A DNA stretch of 64,000 bases. Origin: an uncultured Pseudomonadota bacterium. Its GTDB lineage: Bacteria; Pseudomonadota; Alphaproteobacteria; Rs-D84. This document shows, piece by piece, positions 53,025 to 61,659 of this stretch. The notes beneath the pieces are model-generated. The model made no database searches and was not told the origin of the DNA. It saw nothing but the letters and a program-made list of their open reading frames with translations. How positions within the stretch are numbered: position 1 is the stretch's first letter; each line of letters begins with the position of its first letter. The position numbers were made by a program, and so were the translations under genes. The DNA lies in contig CAMZFU010000001.1 in assembly GCA_947306185.1 (NCBI GenBank), forward strand, positions 39,821-103,820, read 5' to 3'.

Positions 53025-54665
53025 ATGCAAGAATTTGATGTAATTGTTATTGGTGGTGGACATGCCGGGGTTGAATCGGCTGCGGCGTCTGCGCGTCGTG
53101 GCGCAAAAACATTGCTGATGACAATGCGCGAATCAGATTTGGGTGCGATGTCTTGTAATCCATCTATTGGTGGGCCTGGTAAATCACAAATGGTTGCGGA
53201 AATAGATGCGTTGGGTGGCGTTATGCCACGTGCCGCCGATATGGCCGGAATTCATTTCAGAACACTAAATGCATCACACGGCCCGGCAACACAGGCATTG
53301 CGTGCACAAATTGACCGCAATTTATATCATAACGCGATAATTAAGATTCTGGCGGAATATGAAAACCTGACCGTATTATTTGAAACGGTGCAATCCATAG
53401 ATTTGGCAAACAAGGTTATAAATGGTACGTATGCAGGAAAATCTATTGTCTTTACAACGGGAACATTTTTACGTGGCCTGGTCACAATGGGGGGCGAAAA
53501 AACACCTTCGGGGCGTATTATGGATGATGGAACATATCAATCACCTGATACGGTAATATCCGCCGCATTGCGTGATTTTGGATTTGATATAATACGATTA
53601 AAGACCGGGACACCCGCGCGTATATATCGTGATTCAATCGATTTTTCGGTATGTGAAGAACAATTGCCCGACAATCCGCACGATTGGTTTTCGGATGGAT
53701 ATGATATAGATAATAATGTTGCGGTATGCTTTATTACACATACAAATGAAGAAACACATCAGATAATTCGTGATAATATCCAAGATGCCCCAATGTATAA
53801 CGGCGATATCGAAGGCATTGGTCCGCGTTATTGCCCATCACTGGAAGATAAAGTAATGCGTTTTCCAGAACATCTGTCCCATCACGTATTTTTGGAACCC
53901 GAAGGATTAAACAGTGATTTAATATATCCAAATGGTATTTCAACAAGTTTTGGTCGTGATATCCAAGACAAATGGATTCGTACAATTCCGGGACTGCAAA
54001 ATGCGCATATTGCGCGGTATGGGTATGCAATAGAGTATGATGCAATTGATGCGCGCGCGTTGGATTCACGCCTTATGTCGCGTGATAATCCGGGACTGTT
54101 TTTTGCAGGCCAAATAAACGGCACATCCGGATATGAAGAGGCCGCCGCCCAAGGTATCGTCGCCGGGGCCAACGCCGCCGCATTTGCACTTTCTTTGCCA
54201 ACACTTGATATTGACAGGACCAATTCAATGATTGGTGTTATGATAGACGATATAACAACACTTGGGGTTGATGAACCGTACCGTATGTTTACATCCCGTT
54301 CAGAATATCGATTGAACCTGCGGGCGGATAATGCGATTTCACGCCTGGGGCATCTGGGTGTTGATTTGGGTTTGATATCGGAATTGGCATATTCTAAAAA
54401 AATGCGAGAAAAGGCCGGTAAAATTGCCGAAAACGATAAATTCTATGCGGGTTATATTGCACGAAACGAACGGGAAATAGAATCTTATTCGCGGGACAAG
54501 AAAATAAAAATTCCGGTTGATTTTGATTATGATGCGCTGTCGGGCCTAACCAACGAATTGCGGGAAAAATTAAAACGGACGCGTCCGTCCACAATCGCCG
54601 ACCTGCAGCGAATACCCGGAATGACCCCTGCGGGCATAATGGTCGTATTACGCAAAATATCATAA
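53025..54665 (+). CDS. mnmG: tRNA uridine-34 modification enzyme MnmG (short form)
   Basis: MnmG (GidA) with MnmE adds the cmnm5 group to U34 of tRNAs. FAD-binding GGGHAGVESA near 10, the DxxxGGxCxx-like MSCNPSIGGPGKSQM near 42, the long FAD segment near 345-380 (PGLFFAGQINGTSGYEEAAA), and the C-terminal IPVDFDYDALSGLTNELREK then LQRIPGMTPAGI. 546 residues, about 70 short of the 620 usual. The missing part is the helical stretch before YAGYIARNEREIESY near 470. No frame break is seen. mnmE is not nearby. Confidence 0.92.
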   Translation: MQEFDVIVIGGGHAGVESAAASARRGAKTLLMTMRESDLGAMSCNPSIGGPGKSQMVAEIDALGGVMPRAADMAGIHFRTLNASHGPATQALRAQIDRNLYHNAIIKILAEYENLTVLFETVQSIDLANKVINGTYAGKSIVFTTGTFLRGLVTMGGEKTPSGRIMDDGTYQSPDTVISAALRDFGFDIIRLKTGTPARIYRDSIDFSVCEEQLPDNPHDWFSDGYDIDNNVAVCFITHTNEETHQIIRDNIQDAPMYNGDIEGIGPRYCPSLEDKVMRFPEHLSHHVFLEPEGLNSDLIYPNGISTSFGRDIQDKWIRTIPGLQNAHIARYGYAIEYDAIDARALDSRLMSRDNPGLFFAGQINGTSGYEEAAAQGIVAGANAAAFALSLPTLDIDRTNSMIGVMIDDITTLGVDEPYRMFTSRSEYRLNLRADNAISRLGHLGVDLGLISELAYSKKMREKAGKIAENDKFYAGYIARNEREIESYSRDKKIKIPVDFDYDALSGLTNELREKLKRTRPSTIADLQRIPGMTPAGIMVVLRKIS

Positions 54666-54714
54666 ATAAATACTTGAAAAAGAAAATTATGTTATGTAAA
54701 GTGATTTTCACATT

Positions 54715-54790
54715 GCCGGTGTAGCTCAGCTGGTAGAGCATCTCATTCGTAATGAGGGGGTCGTAGGTTCAAGTCCTATCACCGGCACCA
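54715..54790 (+). tRNA. tRNA-Thr (CGT), CCA encoded
   Basis: 76-base cloverleaf: acceptor GCCGGTG with CACCGGC, anticodon stem TCTCA/TGAGG around TTCGTAA (anticodon CGT), T-arm GGTTCAAGTCC, CCA encoded. A terminator follows directly. Confidence 0.96.
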
Positions 54791-54798
54791 GAAACAAA

Positions 54799-54826
54799 AA
54801 CCGCCCATTTGGGCGGTTATTTTTAT
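54799..54826. terminator. Terminator after tRNA-Thr
   Basis: AACCGCCC with GGGCGGTT around ATTT (54799-54818), followed by ATTTTTAT. It can act for the converging 54838-55425 gene as well. Confidence 0.85.
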
Positions 54827-54837
54827 CAATATGTAAA

Positions 54838-55425
54838 TTACATTGTTCTTTCTTTTTGTAATTTTACACGTTCAATTGCTTTTTCGGCAAAGTGTTTTGA
54901 TAATTCGTGTGAAATGACAGCGACTTGTTGATAGTTACCTTCAGCATTGCGTTTGAAAACGTATCCGTTTCCACCACGGCCACCGCACCATTTTGTGCCG
55001 ACCACACCGAAATCGATTTGATAATCGCCAACTGTGCAACGCATGGGTTCACTTGGTTGATGTTCCGTTTTTTGGAAATAACGAACGTCCGCAAAATCTT
55101 TCAAGGTTGTATCTTGCAAGATATCGTAAATTTCTTGCAATCCTTTGGCCTGTATTTCTGGGGTCGGATCATATTCAACTGTTTGTTTTACGCCACCATT
55201 GCGACGAATTACCAAATTTTGTAATCTGTGATTATTTTGCGCATCTAAATGGTATCTAAAATTTCTTTTGTATCTTTCAAAGAAGTGTACAGGTTCCGCC
55301 GGATCCATAATTTCATCACGAACATTCTTTGGGGTGATGACCGATGCAATAAAATATGCAATTACTTTATCGCCAAAAATAGCAAGTTTTTCAAGACATT
55401 TACTGTTTCTAAATATTTTTTTCAT
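54838..55425 (-). CDS. Hypothetical protein, 195 aa
   Basis: Starts MKKIFRNSKCLEKLAIFGDK. The N-terminus has a hydrophobic patch (VIAYFIASVITP near 21) that may be a membrane segment. The C-terminal part has a beta-rich core with PMRCTVGDYQIDFGVVGTKW near 128, a Gly-rich GGRGGNGYVFKR, and a helical end. No family recognised. It has a strong promoter (-35 TTGACA and extended -10 TATATT at 55454-55481). Function unknown. Confidence 0.65.
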   Translation of the reverse strand: MKKIFRNSKCLEKLAIFGDKVIAYFIASVITPKNVRDEIMDPAEPVHFFERYKRNFRYHLDAQNNHRLQNLVIRRNGGVKQTVEYDPTPEIQAKGLQEIYDILQDTTLKDFADVRYFQKTEHQPSEPMRCTVGDYQIDFGVVGTKWCGGRGGNGYVFKRNAEGNYQQVAVISHELSKHFAEKAIERVKLQKERTM

Positions 55426-55453
55426 GTTATCTCCTAAATGTTTCTATGCTATT

Positions 55454-55481
55454 AATATAACACAAAACAAAAACTTGTCAA
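55454..55481 (-). promoter_or_regulatory. Promoter of the 54838-55425 gene
   Basis: Minus strand -35 TTGACA (55476-55481), 16-base spacer ending in TTTTGTGT, -10 TATATT (55454-55459). It closely resembles the promoters at 20600 and 25526. Confidence 0.75.
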
Positions 55482-55546
55482 GCATAGTTGTATTTTTTGC
55501 ATAAAATACTGGAAATTCCAATTTTAATATATTACACTAGTTCGCG

Positions 55547-55579
55547 ATGAAAACAAAACAAATAATTATCATTAGATAA
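55547..55579 (+). CDS. ileS leader peptide MKTKQIIIIR
   Basis: A 10-codon ORF, ATG 55547 to TAA 55577-55579, encodes Met-Lys-Thr-Lys-Gln then four Ile (ATA ATT ATC ATT, all three Ile codons) and Arg. Four Ile in ten codons just upstream of a terminator in front of ileS is the hallmark of an attenuation leader. A -10-like TATATT (55528-55533) would place the transcript start about 10 bases before the ATG, so it is nearly leaderless. This is far too short for normal gene callers. Confidence 0.8.
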   Translation: MKTKQIIIIR

Positions 55580-55585
55580 CTGGCG

Positions 55586-55629
55586 ATGCGCTTTGGCGTA
55601 TGCTGGGGCGCATATGGCGCCCGTTTTTT
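55586..55629 (+). promoter_or_regulatory. ileS attenuator: antiterminator and terminator
   Basis: Antiterminator ATGCGC (55586-55591) with GCGCAT (55608-55613). Terminator GGGCGC (55606-55611) with GCGCCC (55617-55622), then GTTTTTT. They share 55608-55611 and cannot coexist. A ribosome at the leader stop codon (55577) would cover the antiterminator arm and allow termination. A ribosome stalled on the Ile codons (55562-55573) would leave it free and allow read-through. This is the textbook attenuation geometry, here sensing Ile-tRNA. Confidence 0.75.
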
Positions 55630-55659
55630 ATGATATAAACACATATGGAGTATATAAAA

Positions 55660-58600
55660 ATGGCATATCTAAAAACCGAACCCAAGGCAGATTTTATAGC
55701 ATTGGAACACCAGATGATAGAATTCTGGCGCGGCGATGATACGTTTCATAAAACACTAAACAAGACCAAATTGGGACACCCATTTACTTTTTACGATGGC
55801 CCACCGTTTGGAAATGGTCTGCCACACTGGGGACACTTGGGTGTATCCGCGGTCAAAGATATGGTGTCTAAATACCAAACAATGAAAGGGAACTATGTTG
55901 AACGTGCCCTGGGGTGGGATTGTCATGGGCTTCCGGCAGAATCTTCGGTTGAAAAGAAACAACAGCGTACCGCGAAAGATATCGTTGCAACCGATGGTAT
56001 TGCGGCATTCTGTGATATGTGTCGAACAGATGTTATGACCTATACAAATGAATGGTTAAGATTTATTGAACGCGTGGGCCGTTGGGTTGATGGTGGCGAT
56101 AATTATGGATATCGCACCATGGATAAAAATTATATGGAATCTGTGATATGGGCATTGAAAAAATTATATGATATGGGATTGCTCTATAAAGATTTCAAGG
56201 TAAATCCGTTTGATTGGAAATTGGGAACAGTTCTTTCTAATTCCGAAGCATCAAGTGAATACCAAGATATCGTTGATGATACGGTGACCGTGTGGTTCGA
56301 ATTGGAAAATGGTGATCGCGCAATCGCATGGACAACAACGCCGTGGACATTGCCGGCGAATTCTGCATTGGCGGTAAATAATAATATGAAATATGTTCGC
56401 ATGCGTCACGACGACGGTCATGTTTATGTTTTGGCAGAATCACGCTTGCATGCATACGAAAAGATATTTGCAACTTCTGAAAATCTTGGAACCGTCCAAG
56501 GGTCCGAATTGGTTGGTTTGCATTATAAACCGATTTTCCCGTATTACACAGATTTGGCAAAAGAAGGTCATGGGTTGTACACTGTAATTTCTGGTGATTA
56601 TGTATCTGATGCCGATGGTACCGGTATCGTACATATTGCACCCGCGTATGGTGAAGACGACTATTTTGTGGCCAAGGCAATCGATCCGCAATTCCCGGTC
56701 ATATTAAACGTTGACGATTATGGCAACTTTGATAATACCGTAAAAGAATGGGCGGGTGAAAACATATTCGTTGCCAACCCAAAGATAATAGACTGGTTGC
56801 GCAGTAATGGAATACTGGTTAAAAAAGATCAGCATAAACACAGTTATCCATTTGGCCCACGCAGTAAAGAAAAACTTATCTATCGTGCAACGGATGCATG
56901 GTATATCGATGTACCAAAAATCCGCGATAGATTAGTTGAAATCACAAAACAAGAAACAACGTGGACATCCGCGGGTAATCGTTTTATGGCGTGGATTGAA
57001 AATGCACGTCCGTGGGGAATATCACGTAATCGTTTCTGGGGTGTGCCGTTACCAATTTGGGAACGTGATGGCGAATTCAAAATATTCGGTTCAATTGCCG
57101 AATTGGAAGAATTCTTTGGGGTAAAAATTGATGATTTGCACAGACCGACATTAGATAAACTGGAAAAAGATGGTTGGAAACGCATACCTGATGTTTTGGA
57201 TTGCTGGTTCGAAAGTGGTTCTATGCCATTTGCGTCACTGCATTACCCATTTGAAAACAAAGAATTGTTCGAGAAAACTTTCCCGGCCGATTATATTATC
57301 GAAGGCCAAGACCAAACACGCGGATGGTTTTATTCGTTGATGGTTGTGTCTGTTGCGTTATTTGATAAACCGGCATTCAAGGTTGTTTCTGCGAATGGTA
57401 TGGTTGTTGATGAACAAAAACGTAAATTCTCGAAATCATTACATAATTACGTTGATCCGTCCGAACAATTGGAAGTGTATGGTGCGGATGCAGTTCGTCT
57501 GTTTATATTGGGCAGTAATTTTATGAAGGCCGAACCAGTGCCTGTTGATAAAGAAGGTAAAGTATTTGCTGAATCTATCAAAACAATACTTACACCATTG
57601 TGGAATGCGTATCACTTCTTTACATTATACGCAAATGCCGGAAATATTGTCGCCCAAGATGTGACGAATGAACCAACGCGTAACGCATTGGATGAATACA
57701 TATTGGCGGAAACAAATGTGTTAATTGACATTGCGAATAAATCGTTGTCTGAATATAAGCCAGACGTCGCCGTCAAAGAATTTGTTCGGTTCTTGGATGT
57801 ATTGAACAATTGGTACATACGTCGTTCACGTACCCGTTTCTGGGACGAAGATACGGATGCGTTCAACACATTGTACACAGTGTTGATAACAGTATGCCGT
57901 GTATTGGCACCGTTTGCACCGTTTATTTCAGATTATATCTATAAAAATCTGACGGGTGCGGAATCTGTACATTTGGAAAGTTACCCGACCGCACAAACAC
58001 GCGATAACAAAATTGTAGGTGATATGCGCCGTGTCCAAGAAATCGTGTCGGTTGGAAAGCAATTGCGTGAACAATATAAATTGCGTAATCGTTTGCCACT
58101 TTCTAAACTGACGGTTGCGGGTGGTAAATCAATGCCGGATTATACAAACATAATTCGTGATGAATTAAATGTGAAATCTGTGGAATGGGTGGACAGCGCG
58201 AATAAAGTTGCCGACAGTTTCATATACCTGGTTACACCAAAAATCGGTAGCCGCCTTGGTGGTGCGTTGCGTGAAATCATCCCAGCGGTCAAACGTGGTG
58301 AATATGAATTAGACGGTGATAAACTTGTCGTTGGTGAATACACATTGAACGCAGATGAATTTGAAAACCGTTTAACAATCAAAGAAGGTGTCACCGGAAT
58401 CGCCCTGCCCGACAATACCGCGGTTATAATTTTGGATACAGAACTGAATTCCGAACTTATTGCCGAAGGTTTGGCGAACGATGCGTTGCGCTTTATCCAA
58501 GATACGCGCAAGGCATTGGGGTTGGATGTTTCCGACAGAATAAAACTTACCTATACTGCGGATTTGGCATTATCCGGTGCGATTGAACAACATCGCAAAC

Positions 58601-58704
58601 GTATAATGGCGGATGCGCTTATACTTGAAATGTCGCCCGGCGAAGCTGAACATTTTCAGGATGTCGAAGGGTATAACTTTGGAATCTCAATACAAAAGGC
58701 ATAA
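55660..58704 (+). CDS. ileS: Isoleucyl-tRNA synthetase, eukaryote-like type
   Basis: 1014 residues from ATG 55660, preceded by GGAG at the right spacing (the ORF could begin at 55645 but that ATG contains the ribosome site). Class I motifs PPFGNGLPHWGHLG near 48 (HIGH as HWGH), ERALGWDCHGLPAE near 85, editing domain with IAWTTTPWTLPANSAL near 218, and KRKFSKSLHNYVDP near 588 (KMSKS as KFSKS). The HWGH form and the C-terminal end without a zinc ribbon mark the second, eukaryote-like IleRS type, known in other bacteria to tolerate mupirocin. Controlled by the attenuator above. Confidence 0.93.
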   Translation: MAYLKTEPKADFIALEHQMIEFWRGDDTFHKTLNKTKLGHPFTFYDGPPFGNGLPHWGHLGVSAVKDMVSKYQTMKGNYVERALGWDCHGLPAESSVEKKQQRTAKDIVATDGIAAFCDMCRTDVMTYTNEWLRFIERVGRWVDGGDNYGYRTMDKNYMESVIWALKKLYDMGLLYKDFKVNPFDWKLGTVLSNSEASSEYQDIVDDTVTVWFELENGDRAIAWTTTPWTLPANSALAVNNNMKYVRMRHDDGHVYVLAESRLHAYEKIFATSENLGTVQGSELVGLHYKPIFPYYTDLAKEGHGLYTVISGDYVSDADGTGIVHIAPAYGEDDYFVAKAIDPQFPVILNVDDYGNFDNTVKEWAGENIFVANPKIIDWLRSNGILVKKDQHKHSYPFGPRSKEKLIYRATDAWYIDVPKIRDRLVEITKQETTWTSAGNRFMAWIENARPWGISRNRFWGVPLPIWERDGEFKIFGSIAELEEFFGVKIDDLHRPTLDKLEKDGWKRIPDVLDCWFESGSMPFASLHYPFENKELFEKTFPADYIIEGQDQTRGWFYSLMVVSVALFDKPAFKVVSANGMVVDEQKRKFSKSLHNYVDPSEQLEVYGADAVRLFILGSNFMKAEPVPVDKEGKVFAESIKTILTPLWNAYHFFTLYANAGNIVAQDVTNEPTRNALDEYILAETNVLIDIANKSLSEYKPDVAVKEFVRFLDVLNNWYIRRSRTRFWDEDTDAFNTLYTVLITVCRVLAPFAPFISDYIYKNLTGAESVHLESYPTAQTRDNKIVGDMRRVQEIVSVGKQLREQYKLRNRLPLSKLTVAGGKSMPDYTNIIRDELNVKSVEWVDSANKVADSFIYLVTPKIGSRLGGALREIIPAVKRGEYELDGDKLVVGEYTLNADEFENRLTIKEGVTGIALPDNTAVIILDTELNSELIAEGLANDALRFIQDTRKALGLDVSDRIKLTYTADLALSGAIEQHRKRIMADALILEMSPGEAEHFQDVEGYNFGISIQKA

Positions 58705-58706
58705 AA

Positions 58707-59219
58707 ATGAAAGAAGATAGATTTATTTTAATTTGCGCGGTTTGTTTGATTATTTTCTGCAAGTTCTGGATGTTGTTTGCGGAACCATGGCGTAACCTTG
58801 CGACATCAAGTACGATTTCTGTTACCGAACAAACAAGTACGGTAAAGAAATCTGAAAATAAAAATGTAGAGGTAACCGAATCAAAATACGTTGAATCTAA
58901 AAATGCAGACGCCAAAGTTGTGACCGATGCAGAGGTAAAAACGGAAACCGTAAAACCATCCGCCGTTCAACCAGAATCAATCAAACCGGTTGAAAAAGCA
59001 TTTAGCGGATGTGGTTCAAGTTTTTCTTCGGATATGGTTGCAAATACGATAAATGGTAAAACGGTTCGTGAATATCGCGCAACAAATGTAATCACATGTG
59101 ATTGTGTCGTTGCAGATGGTATAATTGAAAAGACCGTCGTATATCGGTATTCTGGCAATCCAAAGAATGTTGAAATGGACTGCAATTCCAAATGCGGGGA
59201 AATATGCGGCGCCAAATAA
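58707..59219 (+). CDS. Membrane-anchored hypothetical protein, 170 aa
   Basis: An N-terminal membrane helix (about 7-25, ILICAVCLIIFCKFWMLF) is followed by a long Thr/Glu/Lys/Val-rich unstructured linker (about 35-100). A C-terminal Cys-containing domain follows (FSGCGSSFSSDMVANTINGK to CNSKCGEICGAK), with five Cys that may form disulfides in the periplasm. Two bases after ileS and immediately before nth, so probably co-transcribed. Not lspA, the usual partner of ileS. Function unknown. Confidence 0.6.
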   Translation: MKEDRFILICAVCLIIFCKFWMLFAEPWRNLATSSTISVTEQTSTVKKSENKNVEVTESKYVESKNADAKVVTDAEVKTETVKPSAVQPESIKPVEKAFSGCGSSFSSDMVANTINGKTVREYRATNVITCDCVVADGIIEKTVVYRYSGNPKNVEMDCNSKCGEICGAK

Positions 59220-59220
59220 T

Positions 59221-59868
59221 ATGATAACACCGGAACGATTCTTTACGGTTGTGCCGAATAATCTTAATATGAATATTCGGTCAGAACTGTATTCTACAAA
59301 TGATTTTACATTCGCGGTTGCGGTGATATTGTCTGCCCAGGCCACCGATAAAAAGGTGAACGAGGTTACCCCCGCCCTATTCCGCATTGCGCCAACACCA
59401 CAAAAAATGTTGGCGTTGGGATTGGATGGATTAAAGGAACATATAAGGGTAATATCGTTCTTTAATAACAAGGCAAAAAATATCATCGCGTTGTCCGAAC
59501 AATTGGCGGATATTGAAACCGAAGGTGATAATTTTACCTTTCCAGAAAAATATCATGACCGTGATACACTTATGAAATTACCGGGCATCGGCCAAAAAAC
59601 CGCAAATGTAATAATGAATGTTTTGTGGAATGCGCCGAATATCGGTGTTGATACACATGTGTTCCGCCTGTCGCATCGGTATGGTTGGGTTAATGATGGT
59701 GCGAATACACCGGAAAAAGTCGAAACAGAATTATTAAAGAAAATACCAAAAAAATATCATTCAATTGTGAATCATGTGATGGTTTTGTTTGGACGATACA
59801 CGTGTACGGCCCTGCGACCCAAATGCGATGGTTGTCCATTGGCAAAATATTGTGATTATAAAAAGTAA
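59221..59868 (+). CDS. nth: Endonuclease III
   Basis: Nth is a DNA glycosylase/AP lyase for oxidised pyrimidines. 215 residues from ATG 59221. The frame runs on upstream to 59125 but overlaps the previous gene. Helix-hairpin-helix LMKLPGIGQKTANVIMN near 118 with the catalytic Lys, GVDTHVFRLSHR near 141 with the Asp, and the 4Fe-4S cluster C-x6-C-x2-C-x5-C (CTALRPKCDGCPLAKYC) at the end. Confidence 0.95.
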   Translation: MITPERFFTVVPNNLNMNIRSELYSTNDFTFAVAVILSAQATDKKVNEVTPALFRIAPTPQKMLALGLDGLKEHIRVISFFNNKAKNIIALSEQLADIETEGDNFTFPEKYHDRDTLMKLPGIGQKTANVIMNVLWNAPNIGVDTHVFRLSHRYGWVNDGANTPEKVETELLKKIPKKYHSIVNHVMVLFGRYTCTALRPKCDGCPLAKYCDYKK

Positions 59869-59870
59869 AA

Positions 59871-59895
59871 AACACCGGCAGATGCCGGTGTTTTT
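59871..59895. terminator. Bidirectional terminator between nth and mreB
   Basis: AACACCGGCA with TGCCGGTGTT around GA, with A and T runs outside. It serves both converging genes. Confidence 0.88.
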
Positions 59896-59910
59896 CACTA
59901 ACACTAACGA

Positions 59911-60960
59911 CTAGTACATTGTTTGCAAGATATGTTTGTTCTTATCTAAACTTGATAACATCTTACCACTGCCGCGGGCGACGCATGCTAATGGGTTATC
60001 GACCAAGAATGCCGGCAATCCGGTTGCCGCACGAATGGCCGCATCTAAGCCCCGTAACAATGAACCACCACCGGTCATTGCAATACCCAAATCGGCGATA
60101 TCCGCGGACAAATCTGGTGGTGTCAATTCCAATGCATGACGAACCGTATCAACTATCTTGGTTACGGTTTGTGATAATGCAGATGCAATTTGTGATTCTG
60201 TAATAATTGTTTCGCGTGGGGTTCCCGACAATAAATCACGCCCCTTGACCTTCATTGTTAATTCATTTGCTTTGTCTTTTGGCGAAATGGCGGTACCGAT
60301 AGTTTTTTTGATTTCTTCGGCGGTATTTTCACCAATCAACAGATTTTTATTTTTGCGTACGAATTCAATAATATCTAAATCCATTTGGTCACCAGCGGTG
60401 CGGACCGCATTTGAATACACGATTCCGCCCAATGACATAATTGCAACCTCGGTCGTACCACCGCCAATATCCAATACCATTGAACCGCGTGGCTTTTCCA
60501 CCGGCAGGCCCGCACCAATTGCGGCGGCGGTTGATTCTTCGACAATATAAACCTTGCGCGCACCGGCGGCATCAGCGGCCTCTTGTATAGCACGACGTTC
60601 CACCTGGGTTGCACATGATGGCACACATATAATTATAAGTGGTGCGGTAAGCGGACTGCGATGGTGCACTTTACGAATAAAATATTTAATCATTTCTTCG
60701 GCAACTTCAAAATCGGCGATAACACCATCGCGTAACGGACGTACCGCGGTAATTGTTCCCGGCGTACGACCTAACATCTGTTTGGCTTCCATCCCGACGG
60801 CCAATATTTCTTTGCGGCCCATCAATCTATTTTCGGCAACCGCCACCACAGATGGTTCGTTAAGCACAATTCCACGCCCCTTGACATAAATAAGCGTGTT
60901 AGCGGTTCCCAAGTCAATTGCCATATCTGCCGAGAAGAATTTCATTAACCAATTATACAT
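59911..60960 (-). CDS. mreB: Rod shape-determining protein MreB
   Basis: MreB is the bacterial actin that guides side-wall growth. About 349 residues from ATG 60958-60960, with AAGGGGCAACAC in front (the frame extends to 60981). Actin-fold motifs AIDLGTANTLIYV near 16 (phosphate 1), VLDIGGGTTEVAIMSLG near 160 (phosphate 2) and ADLGIAMTGGGSLLRGLD near 290 (adenosine). Separate from mreCD, which sits 18 kb away in this window. Confidence 0.96.
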   Translation of the reverse strand: MYNWLMKFFSADMAIDLGTANTLIYVKGRGIVLNEPSVVAVAENRLMGRKEILAVGMEAKQMLGRTPGTITAVRPLRDGVIADFEVAEEMIKYFIRKVHHRSPLTAPLIIICVPSCATQVERRAIQEAADAAGARKVYIVEESTAAAIGAGLPVEKPRGSMVLDIGGGTTEVAIMSLGGIVYSNAVRTAGDQMDLDIIEFVRKNKNLLIGENTAEEIKKTIGTAISPKDKANELTMKVKGRDLLSGTPRETIITESQIASALSQTVTKIVDTVRHALELTPPDLSADIADLGIAMTGGGSLLRGLDAAIRAATGLPAFLVDNPLACVARGSGKMLSSLDKNKHILQTMY

Positions 60961-60993
60961 GTGTTGCCCCTTCGTATCCAATTTTTCAACACC

Positions 60994-61022
60994 ACTATAA
61001 ACGCGGAATTACGAAAAATCAA
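60994..61022 (-). promoter_or_regulatory. mreB promoter
   Basis: Minus strand -35 TTGATT (61017-61022), 17-base spacer, -10 TATAGT (60994-60999), about 34 bases ahead of the ATG. Confidence 0.6.
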
Positions 61023-61048
61023 GCCACAGAAGTTAAAATGTTTTTTCT

Positions 61049-61075
61049 TTGACTTTACGTATATTTTGGTATTAT
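61049..61075 (+). promoter_or_regulatory. rnpA promoter, leaderless
   Basis: -35 TTGACT (61049-61054), 15-base spacer, extended -10 TGGTATTAT ending at 61075. The ATG at 61083 lies 8 bases downstream, so the mRNA probably has no untranslated leader. Confidence 0.55.
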
Positions 61076-61082
61076 TACCCGT

Positions 61083-61439
61083 ATGCGAGACACAATAAAA
61101 AAACATCAAGATTTTATCACACCCGATGATGCCCCATCGGCACGTTCGGCATACTTTATTATACGGGTAAAACCAGCGAAATTCACAGACGACCCGCGTG
61201 TTGGGTTTGTTGCGGCGAAACGTACTTTTCGGTTCGCGGTTGAACGCAACCGGGCAAAGCGCCTGTTGCGTGATTGGGTCCGTTTTAATGAAGGGTTGAT
61301 GTTGCCGAAATATGATTATATTTTTATCGCGCATGCGGCAATTTTAACGGCCACGCGCGACAAGGGACGTGCCGGTATGGCCAAGGCATTGCAACATATT
61401 GTGCATGAACAAGACAAAAATGTTAGACAAGATTCTTAA
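61083..61439 (+). CDS. rnpA: Ribonuclease P protein component
   Basis: 118 residues. RnpA binds the RNase P RNA to mature tRNA 5' ends. DPRVGFVAAKRTFRFAVERN then RAKRLLRDWVRF near 44-65 is the conserved basic RNR motif. The frame starts at or next to the inferred transcription start. rpmH, the usual upstream neighbour, is absent here. It overlaps yidD by 20 bases. Confidence 0.9.
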   Translation: MRDTIKKHQDFITPDDAPSARSAYFIIRVKPAKFTDDPRVGFVAAKRTFRFAVERNRAKRLLRDWVRFNEGLMLPKYDYIFIAHAAILTATRDKGRAGMAKALQHIVHEQDKNVRQDS

Positions 61440-61659
61440 AGCCCCACGTTATTTTGGAATCGCGCTAATTCGCGTGTATCAGCGGTTTATATCCCCCGCA
61501 TTTGGCGGTCGTGCCGTGTGCCGTTTTACACCAACGTGCAGTGAATATGCAAAAATCGCAATTTCGCGGTACGGTTTAATACGTGGAACTTTTATGGGAA
61601 TCCGCAGAATTCTGCGGTGTCGGCCGGGCGGTGGGTTCGGTTTTGACCCTGTGCCTTGA
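61420..61659 (+). CDS. yidD: Membrane protein insertion efficiency factor YidD
   Basis: About 79 residues from ATG 61420 (MLDKILKAPRYFGIALI), inside the end of rnpA. Another ATG at 61405 is possible. The motif FTPTCSEYAKIAISRYGLIR with the C-terminal CRPGGGFGFDPVP is diagnostic for the UPF0161/YidD family, which helps insertion through YidC. Membrane-proximal amphipathic protein. Confidence 0.9.
   Translation: MLDKILKAPRYFGIALIRVYQRFISPAFGGRAVCRFTPTCSEYAKIAISRYGLIRGTFMGIRRILRCRPGGGFGFDPVP

Noticed and set aside
55501..55644. T-box riboswitch in front of ileS
   Set aside because: No T-box sequence or specifier-loop structure is present, and T-boxes are not known from alphaproteobacteria. The Ile-codon leader explains the hairpins.
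59125..59220. N-terminal extension of Nth
   Set aside because: It overlaps the preceding gene in another frame. MITPERFF at 59221 matches Nth starts.
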